Assembly (NCBI GenBank): GCA_943371245.1
Contig: CALRTY020000002.1
Location: 1-64,000, forward strand
Reading direction: 5' to 3'
Source: UBA5018 sp947463165
Lineage (GTDB): Bacteria; Cyanobacteriota; Cyanobacteriia; PCC-6307; Cyanobiaceae
Length of the DNA stretch: 64,000 nucleotides
A model generated the notes under the pieces. It did no database searches, was not told the DNA's origin, and saw only the letters and a list, made by a program, of their open reading frames with translations. A program made the position numbers and the translations under genes. Shown piece by piece: positions 8,259-17,638 of the stretch (position 1 is the first letter of the stretch; the number at the start of each line of letters is the position of its first letter).

Positions 8259-9620
8259 TCAGGCTGGCTGGCCGATCAGGGCCTCAATCGCCGCCTTGAA
8301 CTCACTGCGGGGCTTTACGCCGCGAAAGCTCTGCTTCAGCTGCTTTTGCCAGAACAGCTGCACGGTGGGCGTGCCGTTGACGCCGGCCTGGAGGGCAATC
8401 TCCTGATCGGCTTCGATGTCGATCTCAACACCTTGCACGGCACCGGCCAGCTCATCAATCACCCGCTTCAGCTGGGGCTTGAGCACATGGCAGGGGCCAC
8501 AGGAGGGAGATGTGTAAACCACCAGCAGCGGTTTGTCGCTGTCGTGGTATAGCTTGCGCAGGGCATAACCACCTTTTTGCCATAGGGAATCGGGGTTGTA
8601 ATTTTCGGCATCGCTCTGGGCGGCCCTGGGCTGGATATCGGCAGCCGGTTCCGGCTCCACCGGGCTGTGGCTCACGGCAACGGCCAGGTTTTGATGGCTG
8701 AGCCAGCGCTCGGCGGCCAGGGCCGCCTGGCAGCCGCTGCCGGCGGCGGTAATCCCCTGGCGCCACTCGGCGTCCGCCAGATCACCAGCGGCAAACACCC
8801 CCTCCAGGCTGGTTTCTGGACGACCCGGGGCGGTGACCAGGTAGCCATGGCTATCCAGCTCCAACTGGCCCCGCACCAGCCGAGAGTTGGGCGTGTGGCC
8901 AATTGCATAAAACAGGCCCCGCACCGGCAGCTGCTCCAGCTCACCGCTGACGCTGTGCTTCAAGGTGATCGCCTCCAACCAATTTGAACCACTGGCATCG
9001 CTCACCTGGCGCTGCCAGTGGACTGTGATGGCGGGATTGGCCAGCACCCGATCCACCATGGCGGCACTGGCCCGTAACTTCTCGCCGCGCACGATCAGGT
9101 GCACCTGGCTGCCGTATTTGGTGAGGTAGACGGCCTCTTCGCAGGCGGAATCGCCACCGCCGACCACGGCCAGGGCCTCGGAGCGGAACTGGGGCGTGGC
9201 ACCGTCGCAGATGGCGCAGGCACTGATGCCATAACTCCAGAAGCGCTGCTCATTGGGCAGGCCGAGGCGATTGGCACTGGCGCCCGTGGCCAGGATCAGG
9301 GCATGGGCGCGATAGGTATTGCCCTCGGCGGTGATCTGAAACGGCCGTTGCGAAAGGTTTATGGCGGTGGCATCGGCCTCCAGCAGGCGAGTGCCCCAGC
9401 GCAGCGCCTGGGACTTCATCCGATCCATCAAATCGGGCCCGAGGATGCCATCGGGGAAGCCGGGGAAGTTTTCCACATGGGTGGTGGTCATCAACTGGCC
9501 GCCGGGGATGCCACCGTCCTGAAAGCCGGTGATCAGCAAAGGAGAGAGGTTGGCCCGGGCGGCATAGATGGCCGCGGTATATCCGGCGGGCCCTGAACCG
9601 ACGATCACCAAATTTTCCAC
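8259..9620 (-). CDS. NADPH-thioredoxin reductase with C-terminal thioredoxin domain (NTRC type)
   Basis: The reductase part has the FAD motif VIVGSGPAGYTAAIYAARA, the redox pair CAIC and the NADPH motif VVGGGDSACEEA; the C-terminal domain carries the thioredoxin site SCGPC. This fusion is the NTRC of cyanobacteria and plastids, which reduces 2-Cys peroxiredoxin and other targets with NADPH. The frame is open to 9842, but the first 74 residues translate a tandem-repeat spacer. A GTG at 9620, directly before ENLVIVGSGPAG, gives 453 residues, the normal size. Confidence 0.93.
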   Translation of the reverse strand: MENLVIVGSGPAGYTAAIYAARANLSPLLITGFQDGGIPGGQLMTTTHVENFPGFPDGILGPDLMDRMKSQALRWGTRLLEADATAINLSQRPFQITAEGNTYRAHALILATGASANRLGLPNEQRFWSYGISACAICDGATPQFRSEALAVVGGGDSACEEAVYLTKYGSQVHLIVRGEKLRASAAMVDRVLANPAITVHWQRQVSDASGSNWLEAITLKHSVSGELEQLPVRGLFYAIGHTPNSRLVRGQLELDSHGYLVTAPGRPETSLEGVFAAGDLADAEWRQGITAAGSGCQAALAAERWLSHQNLAVAVSHSPVEPEPAADIQPRAAQSDAENYNPDSLWQKGGYALRKLYHDSDKPLLVVYTSPSCGPCHVLKPQLKRVIDELAGAVQGVEIDIEADQEIALQAGVNGTPTVQLFWQKQLKQSFRGVKPRSEFKAAIEALIGQPA

Positions 9621-9728
9621 GGCGGCGCCTTTGTCAGCAGAAAAGGAGGAAGCGGCGGGGGCAGCGACCACGGCAGCCAAAGCGGAGTGATTATGAGTTG
9701 AGCCTAGGGGGTCGCTCGGAAAACTGTT

Positions 9729-9802
9729 TGCTGGATTGGCTTGCTGAAACTGGATTGGTTTGGTGGAACTGGATTGGCTTGGTGAAATAGAAGTGGCTGG
9801 TG
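9729..9802. repeat. 19-bp tandem array, about 4 units
   Basis: Units such as aactggattggtttggtgg and aactggattggcttggtga repeat at 19 bp; the last copy is shorter and more diverged. It lies just upstream of the NTRC start and is part of the long gene-free gap 9621-10460, which holds no other feature than this and the 16-bp array. Confidence 0.8.
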
Positions 9803-10051
9803 TCGGGCCCGGCCACGGGGCCTGGTCATGGCCAGTGCCCAAAAGCTTTCCCAGGCAAATTCCCGGCGCAGCTAGTGCGAATCTCTGGCCTCCAAAGCCT
9901 TGACGCGCTAAGAGGCAATTGCTTAAAGGTAGTTCAAAAATAACAAAGTTTAGCTAAGCTAATATGAGAGAAGCATTGCGGCGACTGGCCCGCTTCTTGC
10001 GCTGATGAGCGCAATGGGGAATCCTCGAGGTGCCGTTAAGAAATTCATTGC

Positions 10052-10451
10052 AGCCGTGGCTGGCTCTCGTCACTGCTTGTGGCTGCAGCGTTTTTCGCGA
10101 TTGTGGTTTATGACCGTCGTAATTTATCGCCGTCATGGTTTAACGCCAGCGCGGTTTATAGCCGCGATAGTTTTACTCCTGCATGGTTTATTGCCTAAAT
10201 ATTTTATCGCGGCCATGGTTTGCCGCTTAAATTCTATAAAGTCTGCATAGTTTGCCATCGCAATGATTTATCATAACAATAGTTTCTCGCCAATACGCTT
10301 TAAAGGTTACATGGTTTATAGACATCGTGGCTTGCCGCTACTGAAGCCTATAGGTGCCAAGACTTGTTAATGCCGAGACTTGCCTATGCAGTGGCTTATC
10401 GGTGATGCAGCTTGTCTTTGTTGCGGCTTATTGCTGCTAAACGCTCAAGGG
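10052..10451. repeat. Long decayed 16-bp tandem array, at least 24 units
   Basis: From 10052 to 10435 the sequence divides into 24 units of exactly 16 bp with no insertions. Examples are tgcatggtttattgcc (10180), gccatggtttgccgct (10212) and gcagtggcttatcggt (10388). The consensus is near tgcatggtttatcgcc. A less clear unit at 10436 leads to one (10452-10467) holding the TGA stop of the minus-strand gene that ends at 10461; these two share ttgagcg in phase. A plus-strand ORF over it (10005-10250) is only the repeat in translation. Confidence 0.88.
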
Positions 10452-10460
10452 GGCCAGCGC

Positions 10461-10697
10461 TCAAATCTCCAGTAGGCCGTCGGTTTCTGGCTGGATCATG
10501 CGACCCAGATCGCGAGGCACCATCAGCACGCTGGCATCAAGTAATTCAGGATGCTCCTCCAAGCAGAGCAGCCACTCACGAAATTCCTCGTTGAGGGCGA
10601 AACTCTCTTCAAAGTGCTCAAGACAATCGAGAGTTGCACCCCGGGCCAGTGCCCAGCTCACTGCGACGGTAAGTCGACGATGCACTGAAGCGTCCAT
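10461..10697 (-). CDS. Small protein of unknown function
   Basis: From ATG at 10697 the product is 78 residues, starting MDASVHRRLTVAVSWALARG and rich in acidic and Leu residues (EHFEESFALNEEFREWLLCLEEHPELL). The frame extends 33 codons upstream, but that part is basic and unlike the rest. It looks like a compact helical cytoplasmic protein; I do not recognise the family. Its stop codon lies at the head of the 16-bp array. Confidence 0.6.
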   Translation of the reverse strand: MDASVHRRLTVAVSWALARGATLDCLEHFEESFALNEEFREWLLCLEEHPELLDASVLMVPRDLGRMIQPETDGLLEI

Positions 10698-10926
10698 GGC
10701 TGATCCCGTGGAAGTAAATCTACGCTGCCGAGGGACCGGCCATCGGGAGGTATTGGTTGACACAACATTTGAATTACGTTTGCCGCGCCGATGCACCCAG
10801 CGCTGACGGCTAGTGCCCCTATAGACAACTCGCTGGGGTCAAATCCTCGCTCTCCAGGCCCCGCTGTCACTCAAATTGTGCCCGCAGCCGGGGTTTTCCA
10901 CAGGCTCGATCAGGCGGGTGCTCCGC

Positions 10927-12510
10927 TCAGCGGTTGCGGGAGTTGCTGGCGGAGGGCAAAAAACTGGGTAGCTCCGGTCCCCGGAAGCGGATCAGTTCGC
11001 CTGGGCGCTCGTCGATCGCCTGCAGGGGCAGAGTGCCGCTCGGCGCGCCGCCCGCCAGGGGCTCGCCAGGCAGGCTGCGGGGGCGGATTAGATAGGGCTC
11101 GCTGAGCGACCAGCTGCGGGCAAAGCCGATCAGCAGCGGGTCGGCTGGGGCATAGACGTAGGAGGGCAGCCGGGGAATCGCCTCTAGAGCGGCCCTGCCG
11201 CCATCCACCCGTACGGCCCTGGTGATCGCCTGCAGGAAGCGGCTGCGGGTGACCACCGTGGTCAGGTAGGTGACCAGTCGCAGCCGTGGGGCGTCAAACC
11301 CTTCGGCACACATGTCGATGCTCACCAGCCAGTCGGCCTCGCCGCCGCGAAAGGCCGCCATGCGCCGGGCGGCCTCGGGATCCTGGGAATGCACCAGGTG
11401 CACCCGGTCGCCCTGCTCCTCCAACAGGCCGGTGATGCGCCGGGCGTGGGCGATGTCGCGGGCGATCACCAGCCCTGCCGCCTCGGGGTGGCCTTGGCGC
11501 AGTTGCTCCAGCCGGCTGCGGCCCTGGAGCAGCAGCCGCAGGGCGATGCTGCTCTCGTCTCCGGGTTCAATCGCCCGGCGCAAATTGCGCGCCCGCCAGC
11601 TCTCCCGCGATTCGGCCGAGATGGGCGAAGTTTCCAGGGCGGTCGCCTGGGGGTAGCGGCCATGGTCCACCCAGCCGTCTTGAAAGCAAAATTCCAGCGG
11701 CCGCACATCGCCCGCGGCGATCAGCTCGCGGGGCTCAACGCTGAGGTCTGCGGCAATCTGCTCGACAATCTCCTCCCCCTGGCGCAACCGCAGCCGCCTG
11801 GCGGCACAGAAGGCCAGATTGTCGGCGCGAAAGGGGGTGCCCGTGAGCCCCAGGCGCAATTGGGCGGCCTGGCTAAGCAGGTTGAAGGCATGGCCCCAGG
11901 CGGCGGCCTCCGGTTCGTCTGGATCCAGCCCCAGGTGGTGCACCTCATCGGCAATCGCCAACCAGCGGCCAAAGCCGGCGGTAGCCAGTTGCCGCTCCAG
12001 GCGCTGGCGATTGCGAGCCGCCCCCTGATAGGTGAGCAACAGCCCCGCAGGCGTCTTGTTCCCGGTCAAGGCACCAGCCAAGACCTCAGTCAATTCCCCA
12101 GCCAATGCCTCATTCGATGGAATGGCACCAGTCACCCCTTCGTCATCCCACTGGCGCAGATCCAGCCCCAGATGGCCGGCGGCCTGCATCCACTGGGCGG
12201 CAATCGAGCTGCGGTGACAAAAAACCAAAAAGCGATCCAGGCGGCCCTCGGCCCAGAGCTGTTGGAAGCCGAGCAGGGCGCCCAGGGTCTTGCCGGCACC
12301 AGGGCCGGCGTGCACCAGCAGGTCATGGCCCCCGGGGATGGGATTGAGCAGCCGGGTGCGCAGCAACTCGATCAGACGGGCCTGCCACTGGCGCGGCTGA
12401 ATCCCCCTGGCACTGGGCTCGATGCCAGCCGCAGCATTGGGCTCCATGCCAGCGGTGAGGCTGGCTCCAGGGGCCGGAGAGCTGTTGAGATCAAACGATG
12501 GTGGCGCCAT
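10927..12510 (-). CDS. Superfamily 2 DEAD/DEAH-like helicase (DEVH box)
   Basis: About 527 residues from ATG 12510. Motif I is HAGPGAGKTLGALLGFQQL, motif II is ADEVHHLG (a DEVH box), and motif III is GLTGTPFR. Later, the second RecA domain contains VSIDMCAEGFDAPRLRLV and the RFLQAITRAVRVD arginine-finger region. This arrangement fits the UvsW/type III restriction-like helicases, but no nuclease or methylase lies next to it. The frame extends to 12594, where the extra residues come from a 19-bp repeat. It is divergent from pntAA. Confidence 0.85.
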   Translation of the reverse strand: MAPPSFDLNSSPAPGASLTAGMEPNAAAGIEPSARGIQPRQWQARLIELLRTRLLNPIPGGHDLLVHAGPGAGKTLGALLGFQQLWAEGRLDRFLVFCHRSSIAAQWMQAAGHLGLDLRQWDDEGVTGAIPSNEALAGELTEVLAGALTGNKTPAGLLLTYQGAARNRQRLERQLATAGFGRWLAIADEVHHLGLDPDEPEAAAWGHAFNLLSQAAQLRLGLTGTPFRADNLAFCAARRLRLRQGEEIVEQIAADLSVEPRELIAAGDVRPLEFCFQDGWVDHGRYPQATALETSPISAESRESWRARNLRRAIEPGDESSIALRLLLQGRSRLEQLRQGHPEAAGLVIARDIAHARRITGLLEEQGDRVHLVHSQDPEAARRMAAFRGGEADWLVSIDMCAEGFDAPRLRLVTYLTTVVTRSRFLQAITRAVRVDGGRAALEAIPRLPSYVYAPADPLLIGFARSWSLSEPYLIRPRSLPGEPLAGGAPSGTLPLQAIDERPGELIRFRGPELPSFLPSASNSRNR

Positions 12511-12608
12511 CCCGCCATTTTGCGGGCCCCAGCCAGTTTTGCGGGGCCCCAGCCATTTGTGCGGGCCCCAGCTATTGGTGTGGGCCCCAGCCATTTATGT
12601 GGGACAGC
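12511..12608. repeat. 19-bp tandem array upstream of the helicase gene
   Basis: Units such as ccagccatttgtgcgggcc and ccagctattggtgtgggcc repeat at 19 bp, with one 20-bp unit. A looser GCCATGGC-containing repeat follows to about 12680. The gap 12511-12870 between helicase and pntAA holds only these repeats and the pntAA leader. Confidence 0.78.
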
Positions 12609-12870
12609 CTGCTGCCTGGGCCCAGTTGATCGGCCATGGCCACTGGTTAGCCATGGCGGCTGATGAGCCATGGCCGCTGGAGGGTGACGGTTTCCAGGTC
12701 TCAATTGGATTGGCTATGGCCGCTTGGCCCTCTTCCCCTGAACGGCCCCTGGGGTGATCCGGGTGCTCCCTCGCGGCCGCTCTGCCATGGGGAAGTGCGC
12801 ACAATCGACGCGGTTTGCAGGTCAACCTTGCATTGTTTAGGGGTTTACTACAGCCAAGAGGAGTGCTGGA

Positions 12871-14022
12871 TTGCTCAGCTTGCTGATCGTCCAAGAACGG
12901 CGGGCCGGTGAAACCCGCGTGGCGGCCACCCCCGAGACGGTGCGTCGGCTGCGGGGTCGCGGCTTGAGCATCCAGCTGGAGCGCGGGGCGGGCCTCACCG
13001 CTGGCTACAGCGATGAGGACTACGCCGGAGCCGGTGCCCAGCTGGTAGATGCCAACGGAGAAAGCTGGCGCTCCACAGACGCCCTGCTCTGCGTCAATGC
13101 CCCCGAGCCCGAGCGCCTCTCGACCCTGAAGAGCGGAGCCCTGCTGCTCGGCTTGCTCAATCCCTATGGCGCCAAGGAGTTGGTGGCCACCCTGCAGGAG
13201 CGGCAGCTCTCGGCCTTGGCTTTGGAATTGTTGCCCCGCATCAGCCGGGCCCAGAGCATGGATGTGCTCTCCTCCCAGGCCAACATCGCCGGCTACAAGG
13301 CGGTGCTGCTGGCGGCGGCGGCCCTCGATCGCTATGTGCCAATGCTGATGACGGCGGCCGGCACGATCCAGCCCGCCCGCGCCTTGATCCTCGGAGCTGG
13401 CGTGGCGGGACTCCAGGCCCTGGCCACGGCCAGGCGCCTCGGGGCAGTGGTTTATGTGAGCGACGTGCGGCCTGCCGCCAAGGAACAGGTGGAATCCCTG
13501 GGGGGCCGATTCATCGACCCGCCGGAACTGGAGGAGCGGCCGGCAGAAGCGGGCGGCTACGCCAAGGCGGCCAGCGAGGCCTTCCTCGCTGCCCAGCGTC
13601 AACAACTTTCCGACCAGCTGGCCCTGGCCGACATGGTGATCTGCACCGCCCTGGTGCCCGGTAGGCCGGCGCCGCGCCTGATCAGCGAGGAGATGCTCGA
13701 TCGCATGCGCCCTGGCTCGGTTGTGGTGGATCTGGCGGTGGGCCAGGGGGGCAATTGCGCCGGCACTGTGGCCGGGGAAGTGGTGCTGCGCAACGGCGTG
13801 CAGCTGGTTGGCGCCGATGCCCTGCCCGCCAGCGTCGCCAACCATGCGAGTGCTCTTTATGCCCGCAATCTGGCCGCCCTGATCGAGCACCTGTTGGTGC
13901 AGGAAGAGGGCAAGAGCAGCTTCCAGTTGGATCCCAGCGATCCGATCGTCGATGGCTGTCTGCTTTGCCACGGCGGAGAGTGCCGCCTGATCCATGTCGT
14001 CACACCCCCAGGAGCTGCCTGA
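12871..14022 (+). CDS. pntAA: NAD(P) transhydrogenase subunit alpha, part 1 (NAD-binding domain I)
   Basis: 383 residues. It starts with TTG, chosen because a GAGGAG ribosome-binding site lies 7 bases upstream and the protein begins at once with the family start (LLIVQERRAGETRVAATPETV). The alanine-dehydrogenase/PntAA fold shows in RISRAQSMDVLSSQANIAGYKAVLLAA and the dinucleotide motif LILGAGVAGLQALATARRLGA. It is the soluble NAD(H)-binding part of the proton-translocating transhydrogenase. Its TGA overlaps the next gene's ATG by one base. Confidence 0.94.
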   Translation: MLSLLIVQERRAGETRVAATPETVRRLRGRGLSIQLERGAGLTAGYSDEDYAGAGAQLVDANGESWRSTDALLCVNAPEPERLSTLKSGALLLGLLNPYGAKELVATLQERQLSALALELLPRISRAQSMDVLSSQANIAGYKAVLLAAAALDRYVPMLMTAAGTIQPARALILGAGVAGLQALATARRLGAVVYVSDVRPAAKEQVESLGGRFIDPPELEERPAEAGGYAKAASEAFLAAQRQQLSDQLALADMVICTALVPGRPAPRLISEEMLDRMRPGSVVVDLAVGQGGNCAGTVAGEVVLRNGVQLVGADALPASVANHASALYARNLAALIEHLLVQEEGKSSFQLDPSDPIVDGCLLCHGGECRLIHVVTPPGAA

Positions 14023-14309
14023 TGAACTCCCTTTCCCAAGCCCTCTGGGTGCTGCTGCTGGGCAGCCTTCTGGGTCTTGAATTGATTGGCAAGGTGCCGC
14101 CCACCCTGCACACCCCGCTGATGTCCGGGGCTAATGCGATCAGCGGCATCACGGTGCTGGCTTCGCTCACCCTGATTGCTGAGGCCAACGGCAACCAGGC
14201 GTTGCTGGTGCTCGGATCTCTTTCGCTGGGCTTTGCCCTGTTCAACGTAATCGGCGGTTTTTTGGTCACCGACCGCATGCTGGCCATGTTCCGCCGCCGG
14301 GACAGCTGA
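14022..14309 (+). CDS. pntAB: NAD(P) transhydrogenase subunit alpha, part 2 (membrane)
   Basis: 95 residues, beginning MNSLSQALWVLLLGSLLGLE, with three hydrophobic segments (about 8-26, 42-60, 64-84) and the conserved PPTLHTPLMSGANAISGI stretch. This is the small membrane piece of the split alpha subunit. The start codon overlaps the pntAA stop (TGATG), so the two are translationally coupled. A gap of 209 bp without a clear feature separates it from pntB. Confidence 0.93.
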   Translation: MNSLSQALWVLLLGSLLGLELIGKVPPTLHTPLMSGANAISGITVLASLTLIAEANGNQALLVLGSLSLGFALFNVIGGFLVTDRMLAMFRRRDS

Positions 14310-14518
14310 GATGGATGATCTATTGCAGTCATCATCCCATCTATTCTCTAGATCAATCTTTCGCCAGGTCAGCTGCCGTGTAAAGCCTCAACGATTCAGG
14401 GATTAACTATGTTAATCTCAGGCAAAATCAATTATTCCTCCTGCGCAACTGATTGATTTTGGCCACAGGTATTTAATTCCTGTTTTTTAGTATTACCTCT
14501 GTCACAACTAAGGACATC

Positions 14519-15973
14519 ATGGACGTTCCAGCCCTGGGTTTGCCCGGAATTGACACCAACTTGATGGAGATCTTTTCCTATGCCATCGATTTGGTGGCCG
14601 TTTTGTTGCTGGCGCTCGGCATCAAGGGCCTGTCCAAGGTGCGTTCGGCCCGCTCCGCCAACTCCCTGGCGGCCATAGCGATGGCCTTAGCGGTGGCGGG
14701 GCTGCTGATTCAGTTGCAGCCGGCTCCGATTACCTGGCTGTGGATTGGCATCGGTACCGCCGCCGGCGGTCTGGCCGGCCTGATCACCGCCCAGCGGGTG
14801 CCGATGACGGCGATGCCAGAAACAGTTGCCCTGTTCAATGGCTGCGGTGGCATGGCCTCGCTGCTGGTGGCCCTCGGGGTGGCCCTGTTCCAAAGCGACA
14901 GCACCGATCTGGTGGGCCGCATCTCGATTGTGGTGTCGGTGTTCGTGGGTGCGATCACCTTCAGCGGTTCAATCGTGGCCATGGCCAAGTTGCAGGGTTG
15001 GCTGGATACCCCGGGCTGGACCCAGGGATCGATTCGCCACGTGGTCAATATCAGCCTGGCTGTGCTCTGCCTGGGATCGGCGATTCTTTTGCCAGGCGAT
15101 CCCGCCGGCATTTCCCTTTGGGTGCTGGTGGTGGCCTCCAGCTTGCTGGGGGTGGGCGTGACCCTCTCTATCGGCGGCGCCGACATGCCGGTGGTGATCT
15201 CGCTGCTCAACTCCTATTCAGGCGTGGCGGCCGCAGCCGCCGGCTTCGTGGTGGGCAGCCAGCTTCTGATCGTGGCCGGCGCCATGGTGGGAGCGGCGGG
15301 CCTGATCCTCACCCAGGTGATGTGCACGGCCATGAATCGTTCGCTGGTTTCGGTGCTCTTCGGTGGTGCTTTGGGGGTAGCCAAGCCTGCCGGTGGCGGC
15401 GAGCAGGTGGGTTATACGCGGATCACCAGTTGCAGTGCTGAGGAGTGCGCCATGGCTCTGGAAAATGCTGAGCGGGTGGTGTTTGTTCCCGGTTACGGCC
15501 TTGCCGTAGCCCAGGCCCAGCACGCATTAAGGGAATTGGCCAAGGTGCTGGAAACCAATGGCACGGAAGTTAGCTATGCGATCCATCCCGTGGCTGGCCG
15601 CATGCCCGGCCACATGAATGTGCTGTTGGCCGAGGCCGATGTGCCCTATGAACAGCTGATCGAGATGGACACGATCAATCCGGAATTTCCCCGCACCGAT
15701 GTGGTGATCGTGCTGGGCGCCAACGATGTGGTTAACCCAGATGCCAAGAGCGACCCCAGCAGCCCGCTGTACGGCATGCCGGTGCTGGAGGTGGATCAAG
15801 CTCGTCAGGTGTTTGTGGTGAAGCGCAGCCTCGGCGCTGGCTATGCCGGCATCGCCAATGCCCTGTTCGAGCTGCCCCAGACGGCGATGGTGTTCGGCGA
15901 TGCCAAGGCGGTGCTCAATTCGCTGCTATCCGAGTTGCGCGAATTGGGGGTGGGCCGCAAAGTGGCCGCCTGA
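14519..15973 (+). CDS. pntB: NAD(P) transhydrogenase subunit beta
   Basis: 484 residues. The N-terminal half carries about eight hydrophobic segments of the proton channel; the C-terminal half is the NADP(H)-binding domain III with VVFVPGYGLAVAQAQH, the HPVAGRMPGHMNVLLAEA loop and VLGANDVVNP. Together the three genes encode a complete enzyme that uses the proton gradient to move hydride between NAD(H) and NADP(H). The stop is 17 bp before the next start, so the downstream hydrolase may be co-transcribed. Confidence 0.95.
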   Translation: MDVPALGLPGIDTNLMEIFSYAIDLVAVLLLALGIKGLSKVRSARSANSLAAIAMALAVAGLLIQLQPAPITWLWIGIGTAAGGLAGLITAQRVPMTAMPETVALFNGCGGMASLLVALGVALFQSDSTDLVGRISIVVSVFVGAITFSGSIVAMAKLQGWLDTPGWTQGSIRHVVNISLAVLCLGSAILLPGDPAGISLWVLVVASSLLGVGVTLSIGGADMPVVISLLNSYSGVAAAAAGFVVGSQLLIVAGAMVGAAGLILTQVMCTAMNRSLVSVLFGGALGVAKPAGGGEQVGYTRITSCSAEECAMALENAERVVFVPGYGLAVAQAQHALRELAKVLETNGTEVSYAIHPVAGRMPGHMNVLLAEADVPYEQLIEMDTINPEFPRTDVVIVLGANDVVNPDAKSDPSSPLYGMPVLEVDQARQVFVVKRSLGAGYAGIANALFELPQTAMVFGDAKAVLNSLLSELRELGVGRKVAA

Positions 15974-15990
15974 TCGCCCACCTGAACACC

Positions 15991-17280
15991 TTGCCCGCAG
16001 CGCCACTCCCCCCAGAGCCCCTAGACGAGGCAGTTGACCGGCCATTAGATCAGCCAATAAATCAGCTAATCGTAGAGAAGTTGCGCTCTGCCCAGCAGCT
16101 ACTCAAGCTGCTGGGTATGCCCCGCTTTCGCCAGCGCCCCCCCTGGTGGGGCCCTGATCTGCAGACCCTGCGCGACACCCTGCGACCGGTGGCTCTGCCA
16201 GCTGAGCGGGGCCAAAAGATCGAATTTCCCCTGCCGGGGGGGGATCGGTTGCTGGGCCTGCTGGATAGACCGCTGGCGGGGATGCGGCCCCGGGCCCTGG
16301 TGGTGCTGCTGCATGGTCTGGGGGGATCCAGTGAGCGGGAGGGGCTGCGGCGCATGGCGCTCACCCTGCAGGCAGCGCAGCTGGCCGTGCTGCGGCTCAA
16401 CCTGCGCGGTGCCGAGCCGGGTCGCCAGCTGGCGCCGGGTACCTACGCCGCCAACTGCAATGCCGACCTGCTGCCGGTGCTGGCCCAGGCAAGGCAATTG
16501 GCCAAACAGCTGGATGTGAGCGCTGCAGCCCTGCCGCTACTGGGGGTGGGCATCTCCCTGGGGGGCACGATGCTGCTGAACGCCTGCCTGGCGGGGGCTG
16601 AACTGGATGCCCTGGTGTGCACCAGCAGCCCCCTGGACCTAGCCGACTGTTCGGCCCAGATCGAACTGCCCCGCAACCGCATCTACCAGCGCTGGCTACT
16701 AAGGCGCCTGATCGCCCAGACCCTGGCCGATCCCTTTGGGATCAAGCCAGCTGAACGGCAGGCCCTTGGCGGCCCCCGCCCGCCCCGCACAATCCGGGCC
16801 TTCGACGCGGCGATCACGGCGCCGCGCTGGGGCTACGGGTCGGTGGAGCACTACTACGCCGCCGCCAGCCCCCTGGCCCAGCTGCGGGCCGGTGCCCAGC
16901 TTCCCCCCAGCCTGCTGCTGCATGCCCTGGACGATCCTTGGGTGCCGGTGGGCCCGGCCCTGTCCCTTGCGACTGCCCTGCCACCGGCTTCGTCCTCGGC
17001 CCAGAAACCCGACGGCGGATCGGCGGCGCCGACCACCGGCGGCCAGTCGAGCAGCCTGCAGCTGCTGATCACCTGCCACGGCGGCCACAACGGCTTCCAC
17101 GGCCAGGGCGATGGCAAGTACGAGATCTACGCAGATGGCGCTGGCGGAGATAGCTACGCAGGTGGCGCTGGCGGAGATGGCAGGCCTCAGCAAAAAGCCA
17201 CAGCCAAGCAGAGGCCGGGATGTTGGGGTGATCGGCTCACAGCTAGCTGGCTTCAACACCAGCTGGATTTGAATGGGTGA
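15991..17280 (+). CDS. YheT-type alpha/beta hydrolase
   Basis: 429 residues from a TTG 17 bp after pntB. Family marks are PWWGPDLQTLRDTL, LVVLLHGLGGSSEREGLRRM, LRLNLRGAEPG, the nucleophile loop GVGISLGGTML and the late LLLHALDDPWVP. Members act on unknown, possibly lipid, esters. The C-terminal region contains an in-frame insertion built from a 27-bp repeat (17127-17181, two copies coding a Gly/Ala/Asp-rich nonapeptide), placed just after the probable catalytic His (CHGGHNGF). The true start may be further in. Confidence 0.82.
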   Translation: MPAAPLPPEPLDEAVDRPLDQPINQLIVEKLRSAQQLLKLLGMPRFRQRPPWWGPDLQTLRDTLRPVALPAERGQKIEFPLPGGDRLLGLLDRPLAGMRPRALVVLLHGLGGSSEREGLRRMALTLQAAQLAVLRLNLRGAEPGRQLAPGTYAANCNADLLPVLAQARQLAKQLDVSAAALPLLGVGISLGGTMLLNACLAGAELDALVCTSSPLDLADCSAQIELPRNRIYQRWLLRRLIAQTLADPFGIKPAERQALGGPRPPRTIRAFDAAITAPRWGYGSVEHYYAAASPLAQLRAGAQLPPSLLLHALDDPWVPVGPALSLATALPPASSSAQKPDGGSAAPTTGGQSSSLQLLITCHGGHNGFHGQGDGKYEIYADGAGGDSYAGGAGGDGRPQQKATAKQRPGCWGDRLTASWLQHQLDLNG

Positions 17281-17638
17281 ACTGGTGAATGTATAAAACA
17301 TCGAAGCATTGAAGAATTAACGAGGTTGCCGCCTATCGATTGAAGACCTTGCGCCAGCTGGAAGAATCAATTTTCTTTGGGCTGAGATAGATTACTATCT
17401 ATAATCGATTCTTGGTGCAAGTCTTGGAACTCCATAGGTAGGCCATAGGTAGGCCATAGGTAGAAAAAACACGCCAACGCAGGCTTTGTGAATTCGCGCA
17501 TCCCGCCTGCATGTCTTGATGTTGGCTCACTCGGTATTGCTTGCTTCGCTGTTTCCGATTTCACGACAAGCATGGCGGCGAGATCTCGAAAAGTAGACAT
17601 GCGTGATGCACGCGTGATACATGCATGAAATTTTACAT
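17281..17638. other. Gene-free segment with an 11-bp triplicate
   Basis: No convincing gene. The unit gccataggtag occurs three times at 11-bp spacing (17431-17463; the first copy begins t instead of g). A minus-strand frame of 77 codons crosses it (17367-17600) but has mixed composition and no recognisable motif. Confidence 0.5.

Noticed and set aside
9621..9842. N-terminal extension of the thioredoxin reductase
   Set aside because: These 74 residues translate the 19-bp array and spacer; the conserved protein begins at the GTG 9620 with normal length.
10005..10250. 81-codon plus-strand ORF
   Set aside because: It mainly translates the 16-bp array and has no independent coding signal.
10052..10451. 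CRISPR-like array
   Set aside because: Units are contiguous 16-mers without spacers, diverged along their whole length, and no cas genes are near.
10927..12510. Restriction-modification or defence system around the helicase
   Set aside because: No methyltransferase, nuclease or other defence gene is adjacent; neighbours are house-keeping genes.
12511..12594. N-terminal extension of the helicase
   Set aside because: Gly/Trp/Pro-rich residues that only reflect the 19-bp repeat.
17367..17600. 77-codon minus-strand ORF
   Set aside because: Mixed composition, part of it formed by the 11-bp repeat, no motif and no likely ribosome-binding site.
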